Positions 8,420 through 18,468 of a stretch of DNA of 64,000 nt are shown in pieces (position 1 is the first letter of the stretch; each line of letters starts with the position of its first letter). The translations under genes were made by a program, and so were the position numbers. This DNA comes from Bacteroidota bacterium (GTDB lineage: Bacteria > Bacteroidota > Bacteroidia > 2-12-FULL-35-15): NCBI GenBank assembly GCA_947449315.1, contig CANFRC010000010.1:1-64000 (forward strand), in the 5' to 3' direction. Below the pieces are notes generated by a model that was not told the DNA's origin, ran no database searches, and saw only the letters and a list, made by a program, of their open reading frames with translations.

Positions 8420-9325
8420 CTACGCCCATTCTATGCCTTTTTTCAGAAAAGAAAGGGTTTTTTCCTCAGGACTAGACCTTTCAGGGATGAAATTGTAATC
8501 CCAACCTGCATTTTTGGGCAAGCTCATTAAAATTGATTCTACTCGGCCATTGGTTTCTAATCCGAATTTTGTTCCTCTATCATAAACCAGATTAAATTCT
8601 ACATAACGTCCTCTTCTCAACAGTTGCCATTGCTTATTTTTTTCAGAATAAGGAAGGGTTTTATTTTTATTCATCAATTTAGTATACGTGGGAGCAAATG
8701 TATTTCCTATCTCTTGAACAAAAGCAAACAATTGATCTTTCGTAACATTTTCGGATTTAGTTACGCGATCAAAAAAGATTCCTCCTACTCCTCTGGTTTC
8801 TTTTCTATGTGTAATAAAAAAGTAATCATCGGCCCATTTTTTAAAATCAGAATAATAATTTGCATTGTGTTTTTGGCATGCATTTTTTAATGACTGATGA
8901 AAAAATGTTGCATCCTCTTCCACAACGTAGTGAGGTGTTAAGTCAATTCCTCCACCAAACCACCAAACGCCATTGCTCATTTCGAAATAACGGACATTCA
9001 TATGAATGATTGGCACCATTGGATTGGAAGGATGAATTACAATTGAAACTCCCGTCGCATAAAAAGTGTCTTTACTACCTGTTGTTTCAGCATTTTCCTT
9101 TGATAAAAAATCAGGTACTTCTCCATGAACAGCTGAAAATAAGACACCACCTTTTTCGATGACATCCCCATCCTGAATAATACGGGTTCTTCCTCCCCCT
9201 CCTTCTTCTCGTTCCCAGTTATCTTCTGCAAATTTTGATTTACCGTCTTCCTTTTCTAATGCACTACAAATATTATCCTGGAGCGATTTAAACCATTCGG
9301 TGATTTGTTCTTTGGTAGGCATCAT
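8420..9325 (-). CDS. hemF: Oxygen-dependent coproporphyrinogen III oxidase
   Basis: The 301-aa enzyme carries the HemF signatures: VRYFEMSNGVWWFGGGIDLTP in two parts around residues 112-131, with the aspartate of GGGIDLTPHY (D128), and RGRYVEFNLVYDRGTKFGL near 235-253. It converts coproporphyrinogen III to protoporphyrinogen IX with O2, so the host probably lives with oxygen. The start overlaps the stop of the upstream LysM gene by one base (TAATG-type), indicating coupled translation in a guaA-LysM-hemF operon. Two consecutive Met codons make 9325 or 9322 possible starts. Confidence 0.95.
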   Translation of the reverse strand: MMPTKEQITEWFKSLQDNICSALEKEDGKSKFAEDNWEREEGGGGRTRIIQDGDVIEKGGVLFSAVHGEVPDFLSKENAETTGSKDTFYATGVSIVIHPSNPMVPIIHMNVRYFEMSNGVWWFGGGIDLTPHYVVEEDATFFHQSLKNACQKHNANYYSDFKKWADDYFFITHRKETRGVGGIFFDRVTKSENVTKDQLFAFVQEIGNTFAPTYTKLMNKNKTLPYSEKNKQWQLLRRGRYVEFNLVYDRGTKFGLETNGRVESILMSLPKNAGWDYNFIPERSSPEEKTLSFLKKGIEWA

Positions 9326-11061
9326 TAATTGGCTTTCATCAGTTGATAATCCTGATATTTAAGAATATAAACGAATTTATTTTCAAATCCGCTTTCGGAA
9401 GGAAATTGAGAAAAAGTATAATTACTTCCAATTCCTTGGTATTTCAGATCTGGTAAATTCTTTAAAAAACCACTACCATTTTGAAATAAAGTCGACATGA
9501 AACAATAGGAAATATCGAAACCTTGAAAGACATAGGTATCAGGCTCTGTTTTATAATTTATGCGATATTTTTTTACGAAATCCTGAGTGGCAACTTTTGA
9601 ATAGTCAATATAAACATTGGCAGGAATATGAAGCGCTAATTTGTTCAAGTACTCAAAATCAAGGTTATCATAATTCATCCAACTTTGCAGACCAAACAAA
9701 ACGATCTTATACTTATCTGCTAGTGCATTTAATTTGCTTATCATATCTGTCACCAAAGATTGATTGTTAGAAGGCATTACAATAACATTTACTTTCGAGG
9801 AGCTCAACAAACCTTGAATTCCGGTTAACCCACGCCCTTCTTTTACTGAATCTGAAACTGAAAATCCTGCCTTAATCAGATCTTCATTGGCTTTCGACTT
9901 AAAGGTGTTAATGAAAGAAGATTCTTTTAGATTAGAACTATTCAATACTATAATATTCTGCGTTTGAAAAGAATCAACTACAAAATGAGCCATCTGTTCA
10001 ACTTGTAGATTAACAGAAGGTGATACTTTTGAGACATATGGATTATTAAAAAGTATTTTATTTATTTGTGTAAAAGGCGATACAATGGCAATGCTATGCT
10101 CCTTTGCAAAAGCGGCTACAGGCATAAAACTAGAACCATAAAGAGGACCAATCATTAGATCCATTTCTGCTAGTTCCGGCTTTTTTAAAATAGCTAAAAT
10201 ATTCATCGAATCTTTATCATCAATGTCATAAACAAACACTTTAACATGGAACTTTAATTTTTTTAAGGAGTCAATCGCCAACAATGCTCCTTCATAAAAC
10301 TGAAGAGCTACATTAGTTTTATTCTGCAATTGAAGATCTCCTTTAATAATTTTTTCAATATCAAGAGCATTTGCTTCGTCGGCATGAAAAGGCAAAAAGA
10401 AAGCTACATTATATTCATCTTTTTTAAAACCTTTGTATTTTGAATAACCTAAAGATGTTCTATCTGCAGCTTCAGTAATCTTTGATTTATCTTCAATGTG
10501 ATTGTTCCCTTTTTCAGAAGATGTATTTGGAATGAGGGGCTGAATCGGCTTTACCAAAGAAGTTGTTTTTTCAGTTTTAGCCTTTGCAGAAGGGATTTTC
10601 AGCATTTGATTTACTTTCAATCCTTCAATTAACTCGGGATTTAAAACCTTGAGTTTTTCTAAAGATACACCATACTGTTTTGTGATGGAATAGAGTGTTT
10701 GACCTTTTTCAACTTTATGAAAAATATATCCAGCGCTATCGTTGATCGCCAATTCTGTTGTTTTCTTTTTATCAATCAGGATCTTTAAAATTTGTCCGGG
10801 TTTAATGCCATCAATTGCCTCAGGATTATCCATGACAATATCATTCACATCTCGGCCATAATACTTTGCAATAGCAAAAAGTGTTTCACCTTTTTCTACG
10901 GTATGCAAATAGTATTTTAATCCGTTGATTGTCGCCGAAGCACTTGTTTTATGAATTTGAGAAGATTGCTTCTCTTGAGCGAACGAAGAAAAAGACGTCA
11001 AAAGACAAATGCCAATTGACAGAATAAAATGTGCGTTACTATTTACTTTCGATTTTTTCAA
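9325..11061 (-). CDS. Secreted protein with two LysM domains and a periplasmic-binding-protein-like receptor domain
   Basis: After a signal peptide ending SFSSFA-QE come two LysM repeats that recognise peptidoglycan glycan: HTVEKGETLFAIAKYYG... and HKVEKGQTLYSITKQYG.... A linker leads to a type 1 periplasmic-binding-like domain of about 340 residues beginning YNVAFFLPFHADEAN, resembling LivK/LpoA-like receptors. It probably sits in the periplasm bound to the wall; the ligand is unknown. I chose TTG at 11061, two bases after the guaA stop and behind GGGAG, because it gives a proper short N-terminus (LKKSKVNSN) before the signal peptide. In-frame ATGs at 11115 and 11106 lie inside guaA. Confidence 0.8.
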   Translation of the reverse strand: MKKSKVNSNAHFILSIGICLLTSFSSFAQEKQSSQIHKTSASATINGLKYYLHTVEKGETLFAIAKYYGRDVNDIVMDNPEAIDGIKPGQILKILIDKKKTTELAINDSAGYIFHKVEKGQTLYSITKQYGVSLEKLKVLNPELIEGLKVNQMLKIPSAKAKTEKTTSLVKPIQPLIPNTSSEKGNNHIEDKSKITEAADRTSLGYSKYKGFKKDEYNVAFFLPFHADEANALDIEKIIKGDLQLQNKTNVALQFYEGALLAIDSLKKLKFHVKVFVYDIDDKDSMNILAILKKPELAEMDLMIGPLYGSSFMPVAAFAKEHSIAIVSPFTQINKILFNNPYVSKVSPSVNLQVEQMAHFVVDSFQTQNIIVLNSSNLKESSFINTFKSKANEDLIKAGFSVSDSVKEGRGLTGIQGLLSSSKVNVIVMPSNNQSLVTDMISKLNALADKYKIVLFGLQSWMNYDNLDFEYLNKLALHIPANVYIDYSKVATQDFVKKYRINYKTEPDTYVFQGFDISYCFMSTLFQNGSGFLKNLPDLKYQGIGSNYTFSQFPSESGFENKFVYILKYQDYQLMKAN

Positions 11062-11062
11062 T

Positions 11063-12592
11063 TTACTCCCATTCAATTGTTGCAGGTGGTTTAGAACTAA
11101 TATCATATACCACACGATTTATTCCCTTCACCTTATTGATAATTTCATTAGATACTTTCCCTAAAAACTCATATGGCAAATGACACCAATCAGCCGTCAT
11201 ACCATCCGTGCTAGTTACAGCGCGCAAAGCAACTGCATTTTCATAAGTACGTTCATCGCCCATAACACCAACAGATTGAACAGGTAAAAAAATTGCACCT
11301 GCTTGCCATACATCTTTATATAATCCTGATGTTTTCAAATTATCAATAAAGATATGATCGACCTCTTGCAAAATCCGTACCTTTTCTAGGGTGATATCAC
11401 CAAGTATCCTGATTGCTAAGCCGGGACCAGGAAAAGGATGACGATTTAAAATGGCATCATCTATAGCTAAGGTCTTCCCCACTCTTCTTACTTCATCTTT
11501 GAACAATGTTTTCAAAGGTTCAACTACCTTAAGTTTCATATAATCAGGCAACCCTCCTACATTATGATGTGATTTTATGGTGGCAGAAGGCCCTTTTACT
11601 GAGATAGACTCAATTACGTCAGGATAAATTGTTCCTTGCGCTAACCACTTCACATTTTCAATGTGCTTTGATTCGATATCAAACACATCAATAAAAACAC
11701 GACCAATTGCTTTACGTTTTAATTCGGGATCTGTTACTCCTGCAAGAGCTGAATAAAATAGGTCTTTGGCATTTACTCCTTTAACATTCAAACCCATATG
11801 TTTATAGGACTCCAAAACATTCTCAAATTCATTTTTACGAAGTAACCCGTTATCAACAAAAATACAATACAAATTCTTTCCAATAGCTTTATGCAAAAGC
11901 ACAGCTGCAACACTTGAATCAACACCGCCACTTAAACCTAAAACAACTTTATCGTTTCCTATCTTCTCTTTCAATTCGTTTACTGTAGTTTCAACAAAGG
12001 AGTCCGGAGTCCAGCTTTGTGAACAATGACAGATTTCCACTACGAAATTTTTTAAAAGAACACTTCCTTCAGTTGAATGAAAGACCTCCGGATGAAATTG
12101 TATTCCGTATGTTTCTTCATCCTTAATCTGATATCCGGCAAACTTCACATCTTTAGTACTAGAGATAATTTCAAAATTATCTGGAATCTTTGTGATTGTA
12201 TCGGCATGACTCATCCATACCTGGGAGTTGCTACTAACCCCTTTGAATAGTTCATTGTCCGATTTAACAAAAGACAAATTAGCACGGCCGTATTCGCGGT
12301 GTTCAGAGGCTTGAACTTCACCACCAAATTTTTGAGCCATCAATTGAGCACCATAACAAACTCCTAACAATGGAAGTTTTGTTTTAAAACCATCCAAAGA
12401 AGGATTCGGGGCATCTTTAGCACGAACAGAAAATGGGCTTCCGGAAAGGATAACTCCTTTTATATCTTTAGAAATTTCAGGGATCTTGTTGTAGGGATGA
12501 ATCTCACAGTAAACATTTAATTCGCGCACTCTGCGAGCAATAAGCTGTGTGTATTGAGACCCAAAATCTAATATTAAAATTGTTTCTTGCAT
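11063..12592 (-). CDS. guaA: GMP synthase (glutamine-hydrolysing)
   Basis: This two-part enzyme of 509 aa converts XMP to GMP. The class I glutamine amidotransferase domain has nucleophile [12 protein letters not shown] and the His-Glu pair in [11 protein letters not shown]. The ATP pyrophosphatase domain has the PP-loop [12 protein letters not shown], and the C-terminal dimerisation domain ends KPPATIEWE, as is usual. ATG at 12592 ([11 protein letters not shown]) is preferred over a GTG at 12598, because the -7 box TATATTTG ends at 12598. It is the first gene of the operon with the LysM protein and hemF. Confidence 0.97.
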   Translation of the reverse strand: MQETILILDFGSQYTQLIARRVRELNVYCEIHPYNKIPEISKDIKGVILSGSPFSVRAKDAPNPSLDGFKTKLPLLGVCYGAQLMAQKFGGEVQASEHREYGRANLSFVKSDNELFKGVSSNSQVWMSHADTITKIPDNFEIISSTKDVKFAGYQIKDEETYGIQFHPEVFHSTEGSVLLKNFVVEICHCSQSWTPDSFVETTVNELKEKIGNDKVVLGLSGGVDSSVAAVLLHKAIGKNLYCIFVDNGLLRKNEFENVLESYKHMGLNVKGVNAKDLFYSALAGVTDPELKRKAIGRVFIDVFDIESKHIENVKWLAQGTIYPDVIESISVKGPSATIKSHHNVGGLPDYMKLKVVEPLKTLFKDEVRRVGKTLAIDDAILNRHPFPGPGLAIRILGDITLEKVRILQEVDHIFIDNLKTSGLYKDVWQAGAIFLPVQSVGVMGDERTYENAVALRAVTSTDGMTADWCHLPYEFLGKVSNEIINKVKGINRVVYDISSKPPATIEWE

Positions 12593-12597
12593 AGACA

Positions 12598-12605
12598 CAA
12601 ATATA
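12598..12605 (-). promoter_or_regulatory. guaA promoter -7 box, immediately before the start codon
   Basis: On the reverse strand this reads TATATTTG, a perfect TAnnTTTG box. Only 5 bases (TGTCT) separate it from the guaA ATG. Transcription would begin at or next to the A of the ATG, suggesting a leaderless message. Confidence 0.55.
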
Positions 12606-12710
12606 CAAAAGAGGATGAATGTAAAGGGTACAATAATGAAGAATTTATTGATAATTTAAAGCCATTGGAGGCTTACTTCATTGTCTAATAAAAAAACAGG
12701 GACATTTATT

Positions 12711-13742
12711 TTATTTTCCGCCACCCATCTGCTTCAGAGCAATCTGAGCTTGCTCATAACGAGAATCAATAGAGAGACAAGATTGAAAATCGATCATTGC
12801 ATTTTTAGGATCTTTTAATGTCTGATAGCAAACACCTCTTGCATAATACGCATCAATGAATGTAGGATCTATCTTAATAGCGGCAGAAAAATGAGCTAAT
12901 GCTTCTTTATAGTTTTTAAACCCTACAAGATCAATAACACCTAAATTATATTGCGCATTTTTATATTTGGGATCAATTTTCAACAATGTGATATACGCGT
13001 CAGATGCCTGCTTCCAATCTTGAACATCTTGGTAATACTTTCCGATATCATACCAGGTTTCCAAACTATTTGGTTGAATACGTAAAGCATTTTTATAATA
13101 CTGGATTGCCAAAGGATTTTTTTGAGCAGCCGTTAATAAACCCAATTGCATATACGCATTATAATACAATTGATCTTGCTCCACTGCTGTCTGCATACTA
13201 GAGATTGCCTTAGCAGTATCCTTGATCTCCTTATAATTCATGCCTTTCATAAAATAGGCTTTGGCATTGTATTTATTAACCTTCAAAGCCATATTAATAT
13301 ACTCAAAAGATTTATCATTTTTTTTAACGTAGAAATACAACTCCGCTAATTTGAGCATCGCATCTACATTTTTATCATCCAGTTTGATACACTTTTCAAG
13401 AGCTGCCTTCGAATTGGATGTTTTATTATTTACAAAATAAAGATCGGAGAGCGTCAAATAATATTTTGCTTTTGTACTGTCGATATTCATACAATGCAGT
13501 ATATCAATCATACCAGCATTAAAATCTTTCGCATCCATGTAATATTTAGCACGCTCATAGTAAAGTTCTGCGTTATTTTGGTCTGTTTGTAACTGCTCAT
13601 TTAGCCGGGCTAATGTTGCAGGTACTTTTGAAGTAGCAGAATCTGCTAAATTTGTTTCAGTTTTAGCAGTATCACCACTACAGGCAGCCACTAATAGTAG
13701 TGCAGTTAAACAAAGTAAAGGAAAAACTATTTTCATTTTCAT
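12711..13742 (-). CDS. TPR-repeat lipoprotein
   Basis: The 343-aa protein begins with a lipoprotein signal peptide whose lipobox is LVAAC (cysteine near residue 21). The remainder is a run of about seven to eight tetratricopeptide repeats, recognisable by patterns such as AELYYERAKYY, AKYYLTLSDLY, AYFMKGMNY, TWYDIGKYY and AYYARGVCY. TPRs form a helical scaffold for protein partners. The lipid anchor places it in the inner or outer membrane, facing the periplasm. No enzyme domain is seen and the partner is unknown. It stands alone behind the recA terminator. Confidence 0.85.
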   Translation of the reverse strand: MKMKIVFPLLCLTALLLVAACSGDTAKTETNLADSATSKVPATLARLNEQLQTDQNNAELYYERAKYYMDAKDFNAGMIDILHCMNIDSTKAKYYLTLSDLYFVNNKTSNSKAALEKCIKLDDKNVDAMLKLAELYFYVKKNDKSFEYINMALKVNKYNAKAYFMKGMNYKEIKDTAKAISSMQTAVEQDQLYYNAYMQLGLLTAAQKNPLAIQYYKNALRIQPNSLETWYDIGKYYQDVQDWKQASDAYITLLKIDPKYKNAQYNLGVIDLVGFKNYKEALAHFSAAIKIDPTFIDAYYARGVCYQTLKDPKNAMIDFQSCLSIDSRYEQAQIALKQMGGGK

Positions 13743-13747
13743 AGGAA

Positions 13748-13755
13748 CAAAAGTA
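13748..13755 (-). promoter_or_regulatory. TPR lipoprotein promoter -7 box, close to the start codon
   Basis: The reverse strand reads TACTTTTG (TAnnTTTG), then TTCCT and ATG: the same 5-base spacing as at guaA. It lies directly downstream of the recA terminator T-run (13756-13761), so the two units are packed without spare DNA. Confidence 0.55.
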
Positions 13756-13760
13756 AATAA

Positions 13761-13823
13761 AAAATGTCATCCACCTTTGCAAAGTATTTCCAATTGAAAT
13801 ACAAGGCCTGGGGATGACATTTT
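13761..13823 (-). terminator. Long-stem intrinsic terminator after recA
   Basis: Outer arms AAAATGTCATCC (13761-13772) and GGATGACATTTT (13812-13823) are exact inverse complements. An inner stem GTATTTC/GAAATAC with loop CAATT sits inside. On the reverse strand the structure ends in six T. It lies about 75 bases beyond the recA stop. Confidence 0.8.
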
Positions 13824-13896
13824 GAATGAAATAATAAATCGTATAACTAGTGAATTTTAAATTAAAATATCATAGCATATATTAATCCAACATTAA

Positions 13897-14976
13897 TTAT
13901 TTTGAAACTTCTAGTTCAGGAGCAACAGTTAAGCCTGCATTAGAACTTAAGGCTACTCTGATCTTCATTTCAATTTCTTCACATAATTCATGATTATCAC
14001 TGAATAAAGCTTTTACAGCATCACGTCCTTGTCCTAATTTTGTGTCACCATAACTAAACCAAGATCCTGCTTTTTTAATAATATTGTGCTCTACTCCCAA
14101 ATCTACAATTTCGCCAACTTTAGAAATTCCTTCTCCATACATGATATCAAATTCAGCTTGACGGAAGGGAGGTGCAACTTTATTTTTAACTATTTTCACT
14201 CTAGTACGATTTCCAACTACCGCATCACCATCTTTTATTTGTCCGATTCTACGAATATCAATACGTACAGAAGCATAAAATTTCAATGCATTACCTCCTG
14301 TTGTTGTTTCAGGATTACCGAACATCACACCTATTTTTTCACGCAGCTGATTGATAAAGATACAGCAACATCCCGTTTTGTTGATCGTGCCTGTTAATTT
14401 ACGCAATGCTTGTGACATCAATCGCGCATGCAATCCCATTTTTGAATCTCCCATTTCACCTTCGATTTCACTTTTTGGAACTAAAGCGGCTACAGAGTCA
14501 ATTACAATGATGTCGATTGCTCCAGAACGAATTAAATTTTCTGCAATTTCCAAGGCTTGCTCACCATTATCAGGCTGAGAGATCAAAAGATTCTCTGTAT
14601 CTATCCCTAATTTTTCAGCATAAGTACGGTCAAAAGCATGCTCCGCATCTATAAATGCAGCAATTCCACCTGCTCTTTGCACTTCTGCTATGGCATGTAA
14701 TGTTAATGTTGTCTTACCGGACGATTCTGGTCCGTATATTTCAATCACTCTTCCTTTCGGCAAACCACCTATTCCTAAAGCTATATCAACGCCTAAAGAA
14801 CCTGTTGGAATCACTTCCAAATTTTCTGCTGGCGCATCTCCCATTTTCATAATAGCACCTTTACCATAGGTTTTTTCCAACTTATCAATAGTAAGTTGTA
14901 AGGCTTTTAATTTTTCTTTGTTTACTGATTCTTTAGCTTCTTTAGCTCCTTTAGATTCTTTCGTTTCTTTGCTCAT
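13897..14976 (-). CDS. recA: RecA recombinase
   Basis: The 359-aa protein has Walker A GPESSGKT at 82-89, Walker [14 protein letters not shown], the [20 protein letters not shown] loop region and the C-terminal ssDNA/ATPase core typical of RecA. It forms filaments on single-stranded DNA for strand exchange and triggers the SOS response. The N-terminus has a low-complexity K/E-rich lead ([15 protein letters not shown]), common in this phylum. I see no LexA-type palindrome in the short upstream region. It is followed by a strong terminator and so is probably monocistronic. Confidence 0.99.
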   Translation of the reverse strand: MSKETKESKGAKEAKESVNKEKLKALQLTIDKLEKTYGKGAIMKMGDAPAENLEVIPTGSLGVDIALGIGGLPKGRVIEIYGPESSGKTTLTLHAIAEVQRAGGIAAFIDAEHAFDRTYAEKLGIDTENLLISQPDNGEQALEIAENLIRSGAIDIIVIDSVAALVPKSEIEGEMGDSKMGLHARLMSQALRKLTGTINKTGCCCIFINQLREKIGVMFGNPETTTGGNALKFYASVRIDIRRIGQIKDGDAVVGNRTRVKIVKNKVAPPFRQAEFDIMYGEGISKVGEIVDLGVEHNIIKKAGSWFSYGDTKLGQGRDAVKALFSDNHELCEEIEMKIRVALSSNAGLTVAPELEVSK

Positions 14977-15029
14977 GATATATTTATTTTTATAGTTACT
15001 TGTTTATGTGTTATTGATCAGATAACATT

Positions 15030-15494
15030 TTATTCTAAAATTTGTTCTGTATGATTTTTTGTATCAACAGATGTGATCACTCTTTCAATTTTACCTTTCG
15101 CATCAATAACAAATGTGGTTCTATTAATACCATCATATGTTTTGCCCATGAATTTTTTCTCTCCCCACACATCAAACGCTTTTATCACTTTTAGGTCTAC
15201 ATCTGCGATCAATGAAAATGGAAGATCAAATTTTTCAATAAATTTAAGATGCTTTGTTTCATCGTCGGCGCTAACTCCCAAAATCTCGTACCCTTTCTTT
15301 TTTAATCTGGAATAATTATCCCGCAAATTGCATGCTTCAACTGTACATCCAGGAGTATTATCCTTGGGATAAAAATAAATTACTAACTTTTTTCCTGTAA
15401 AATCTTTCAAAGAAACAACTTTTCCATTTTGATCTTTTCCTTTGAAATTAGGCGCTTTATCCCCTTCTTTTATACTAGTAGTATGATTTGCCAT
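15030..15494 (-). CDS. bcp: Thioredoxin-dependent peroxiredoxin (BCP/PrxQ type)
   Basis: The 154-aa thioredoxin-fold enzyme has the peroxidatic cysteine C50 in YPKDNTPGCTVEAC and the resolving cysteine C55, the atypical 2-Cys spacing of PrxQ. It reduces hydrogen and alkyl peroxides in the cytoplasm using thioredoxin. Length is typical for the family. It lies 53 bases upstream of recA on the same strand and could be co-transcribed with it, although the gap is long enough for a separate promoter. Confidence 0.95.
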   Translation of the reverse strand: MANHTTSIKEGDKAPNFKGKDQNGKVVSLKDFTGKKLVIYFYPKDNTPGCTVEACNLRDNYSRLKKKGYEILGVSADDETKHLKFIEKFDLPFSLIADVDLKVIKAFDVWGEKKFMGKTYDGINRTTFVIDAKGKIERVITSVDTKNHTEQILE

Positions 15495-15684
15495 AAATTT
15501 TCTTTGTCAATATTATTCGTAATTCCCCTTTTTGATGAAACAAATTACTGCTATTTAAAAACAAGAAAAAAGAAAAATTTAAGAATGCTAAAAAACTTAG
15601 CAAGATTTGATTTTAAAAAACCAACCAGAAAGCGCCTAAAATAGAGTGTAATATTAAAAATACTAATATATGTAGCAAAAATTA

Positions 15685-16335
15685 CTACTTGATTCGTTTT
15701 TTCAAATTTTCATAATATTTACAAAACAGTTTCAATTCGCACTCAGAACATTTTGGGGATCTTGCCAAACAAACATACCTTCCGTGTAAGATTAACCAAT
15801 GGTGGGCAATGGCGACTTTATTCTCAGGGATATGTTTTATCAATTGTTTTTCGGTCTCCAACGGAGTTGTTGAATTTGTCGTTAATCCCAACCGGTTAGA
15901 TACTCGAAACACGTGTGTATCAACAGCCATTGCCGGCTTATCATACACAACCGAAGCAATTACATTGGCTGTTTTACGACCTACACCTGGCATTTTAATG
16001 AGCTCGTTGATCTCGGATGGTACCTTACTTTTAAAATCGTGAACGAGCATTTTAGCCATTCCAACTAAATGCTTTGCCTTATTATTAGGATAGCTAATGC
16101 TTCTAATGTATTGAAATACTTCATCACTGTTGGCCTCCGCCATCACTTCAGGCTTCGGAAACGCTTTAAACAATGTGGGTGTCACCATATTTACCCTTTT
16201 ATCTGTGCATTGCGCAGAAAGAATAACAGCAACTAATAATTGATAAGGGTTTTTATAATTTAATTCAGTTTCTGCAACCGGATGATTTTTGCTGAAAAAT
16301 TCAATTACTTTTTCAAAACGCTCTTTCTTTATCAT
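15685..16335 (-). CDS. nth: Endonuclease III (DNA glycosylase/AP lyase)
   Basis: This 216-aa protein contains the helix-hairpin-helix LIKMPGVGRKTANVI with catalytic lysine K121 and catalytic aspartate D139 in AVDTHVFRVSNRLGL. The [4Fe-4S] cluster cysteines are C189, C196, C199 and C205 (spacing 6-2-5). It removes oxidised pyrimidines in base-excision repair. All key residues are present. It starts 24 bases after the E1 dehydrogenase gene and is probably in one transcript with it. Confidence 0.96.
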   Translation of the reverse strand: MIKKERFEKVIEFFSKNHPVAETELNYKNPYQLLVAVILSAQCTDKRVNMVTPTLFKAFPKPEVMAEANSDEVFQYIRSISYPNNKAKHLVGMAKMLVHDFKSKVPSEINELIKMPGVGRKTANVIASVVYDKPAMAVDTHVFRVSNRLGLTTNSTTPLETEKQLIKHIPENKVAIAHHWLILHGRYVCLARSPKCSECELKLFCKYYENLKKRIK

Positions 16336-16359
16336 CCTATATGTTGAGGTTTTAAAAAA

Positions 16360-18357
16360 TTAATAGTTGAAAAGTGAAATCAACGCCTCTTCAAATCTTG
16401 CCTTCGGTAAAAAATTCCATTCCAGATCAGCATTCATAGGAACAGGAGTATCTAAACTTCCACAACGAACAACTGGAGCGTCCAAACGCTCGAAACAGTT
16501 TTCATTTATGATAGCTGACAATTCGCCTCCTATTCCACCGGTAATGGTATCTTCATGAAGCACAATTGCTTTTCCTGTTTTAAGGACAGAATGAATGATC
16601 GCCTCTCTATCCAAAGGAACAAGCGTTCTAAGATCGATCAAATCCGCTTTTATGTTGGGATGCTTATCCAGCAATTCCATTGCCCAGTGAACTCCTAAAC
16701 CATACGTAACTATTGTCAGATCATTTCCTTCCCTCACCATTCGTGCTTTTCCGAAAGGAATGGTATAATAATCATCTGAAATATCTTCCGTAATACTTCT
16801 GTATAATCCTTTGTGTTCAAAAAACATGACTGGATTAGGGTCTTCGAAAGCGGTTAATAACAATCCTTTTGCATCACTTGCAAAAGCAGGATAAGCTATT
16901 TTTAATCCCGGAGTGTGAAAAAACCAGGCTTCATTACTTTGTGAATGAAAAGGGCCTGCAGCAACACCGGCACCGGTTGGCATCCGAACGACTACATCTG
17001 CATTTTGTCCCCAACGATAATGAGATTTTGCTAAATTATTTACAATCTGATTAAAACCTTCTGTTACAAAATCGGCAAATTGCATTTCCACCATTGCTTT
17101 CATTCCATTAATACTTAAGCCAAAACCACTTCCAACAATGGCTGCTTCACACAAAGGTGTATTCCGAACACGTTTTTTACCAAACTCCTCTACAAACCCT
17201 TCGGTAATTTTAAATACGCCACCATAATCTGCTATATCCTGCCCCATCAGTATTAAATTCGGATGCTGACGCATCGCCAAACGCAAACCATCAGAGATTG
17301 CATCAATAAATCGCTTATTTGTTTTGTTTCCTTGAGGTTTTATCTCATTCAATTCGAAAGGCATATACATATCCTTCAATTCTACTTCTGTATTGGGAGG
17401 AGGTAATGTTTCTGCGTAGGCCAATTCTAGTCCTTCTTCTATCTCCGTTTTTATTTCGGAGCGGAATGATGCTATCATCTTTTCATCCAAAACTCCTTCT
17501 TCCAATAAATAGCGTTCGAAATTATTTAAAGGATCTTTCTTGCCCCATATCTCTAATAATTCTTTCGGAACATATTTGGTTCCAGAGGCTTCTTCATGTC
17601 CACGCATTCGGAAGGTAACGAGCTCGAGAAGTACAGGGCGAGGCTTTTTACGTATCGATTCTGCTAATCGTTTTACCGTGTCATACACTTCGAGCACATT
17701 GTTTCCATCCACCTGAACTGCCTCCATTCCATAGCCGATTCCTTTATCAATAAATTGTTTGCAACGAAACTGTTCATTGCTTGGAGTCGATAAACCATAA
17801 CCATTGTTTTCGATGGCAAATATGACAGGTAAATCCCAGACTGCAGCTACATTTAATGATTCATGAAAATCTCCTTCACTTGCACCACCATCACCCGAAT
17901 AAACCAATGTAACTTTATTATTTTCTTTTAATAAATTTCCCAGTGCGATGCCATCCGCCAAGCCTAACTGGGGGCCCAGATGAGAGATCATACCAACAAT
18001 TTTATATTCTTGTGTACCAAAATGAAAAGAGCGATCACGACCTTTAGTGAAACCGCTTGGCTTTCCTTGAAACTGACAAAACAAACGATTTAAAGGGATT
18101 TCACGTGAAGTGAAAACACCTAGATTGCGATGCATTGGTAATATGTACTCTTCTTTATCCAATGCCATTGCGGCACCAACAGAACCCGCTTCCTGACCAA
18201 TTCCACTGAACCATTTTGAAATTTTACCTTGACGAAGAAGCAACAGCATCTTTTCTTCTATCATTCTTGGTTTAAGAATACCTTTATAAAGTTCTATGAG
18301 TGTATCGTCTTTGTATTTTTTTCTATCGTAACGAATTGGAGATGCAGCTGAAATCAT
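16360..18357 (-). CDS. Fused E1 alpha-beta subunit of a 2-oxoacid dehydrogenase complex (thiamine diphosphate)
   Basis: The 665-aa fusion has an E1-alpha half (about 1-330) with the ThDP motif GDGGASEGDFHESLN...ENNGYG and MHRNLGVFTSREIP near the front. The E1-beta half (about 350-665) has MGQDIADYGGVFKITEGF, PLCEAAIVGSGFG and the transketolase C-terminal domain (DLIDLRTLVPLD...). It decarboxylates a 2-oxoacid and passes the acyl group to lipoyl-E2. Such fusions in Bacteroidota resemble the branched-chain enzyme more than pyruvate dehydrogenase, but substrate cannot be fixed from sequence. E2 and E3 genes are not in the window. Confidence 0.9.
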   Translation of the reverse strand: MISAASPIRYDRKKYKDDTLIELYKGILKPRMIEEKMLLLLRQGKISKWFSGIGQEAGSVGAAMALDKEEYILPMHRNLGVFTSREIPLNRLFCQFQGKPSGFTKGRDRSFHFGTQEYKIVGMISHLGPQLGLADGIALGNLLKENNKVTLVYSGDGGASEGDFHESLNVAAVWDLPVIFAIENNGYGLSTPSNEQFRCKQFIDKGIGYGMEAVQVDGNNVLEVYDTVKRLAESIRKKPRPVLLELVTFRMRGHEEASGTKYVPKELLEIWGKKDPLNNFERYLLEEGVLDEKMIASFRSEIKTEIEEGLELAYAETLPPPNTEVELKDMYMPFELNEIKPQGNKTNKRFIDAISDGLRLAMRQHPNLILMGQDIADYGGVFKITEGFVEEFGKKRVRNTPLCEAAIVGSGFGLSINGMKAMVEMQFADFVTEGFNQIVNNLAKSHYRWGQNADVVVRMPTGAGVAAGPFHSQSNEAWFFHTPGLKIAYPAFASDAKGLLLTAFEDPNPVMFFEHKGLYRSITEDISDDYYTIPFGKARMVREGNDLTIVTYGLGVHWAMELLDKHPNIKADLIDLRTLVPLDREAIIHSVLKTGKAIVLHEDTITGGIGGELSAIINENCFERLDAPVVRCGSLDTPVPMNADLEWNFLPKARFEEALISLFNY

Positions 18358-18436
18358 AGTGCTTTTTTAAATTATAATTTTAAGATTAATTCACAAACAA
18401 TAGTCAATGAATGAAAAATCTAATGCCTAAAATTAT

Positions 18437-18444
18437 CAAAAATA
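18437..18444 (-). promoter_or_regulatory. Promoter -7 box of the E1 dehydrogenase-nth unit
   Basis: The reverse strand reads TATTTTTG (TAnnTTTG), predicting a leader of about 75 bases before the E1 start. It is back to back with the forward box at 18469-18476. Confidence 0.45.
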
Positions 18445-18468
18445 AGCACATCTTCGGATGATTTTTTG

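Noticed and set aside
12658-12674. AAGCC/GGCTT hairpin after the TPR lipoprotein gene
   Set aside because: Only 5 bp of stem and no T-run; too weak to call a terminator.
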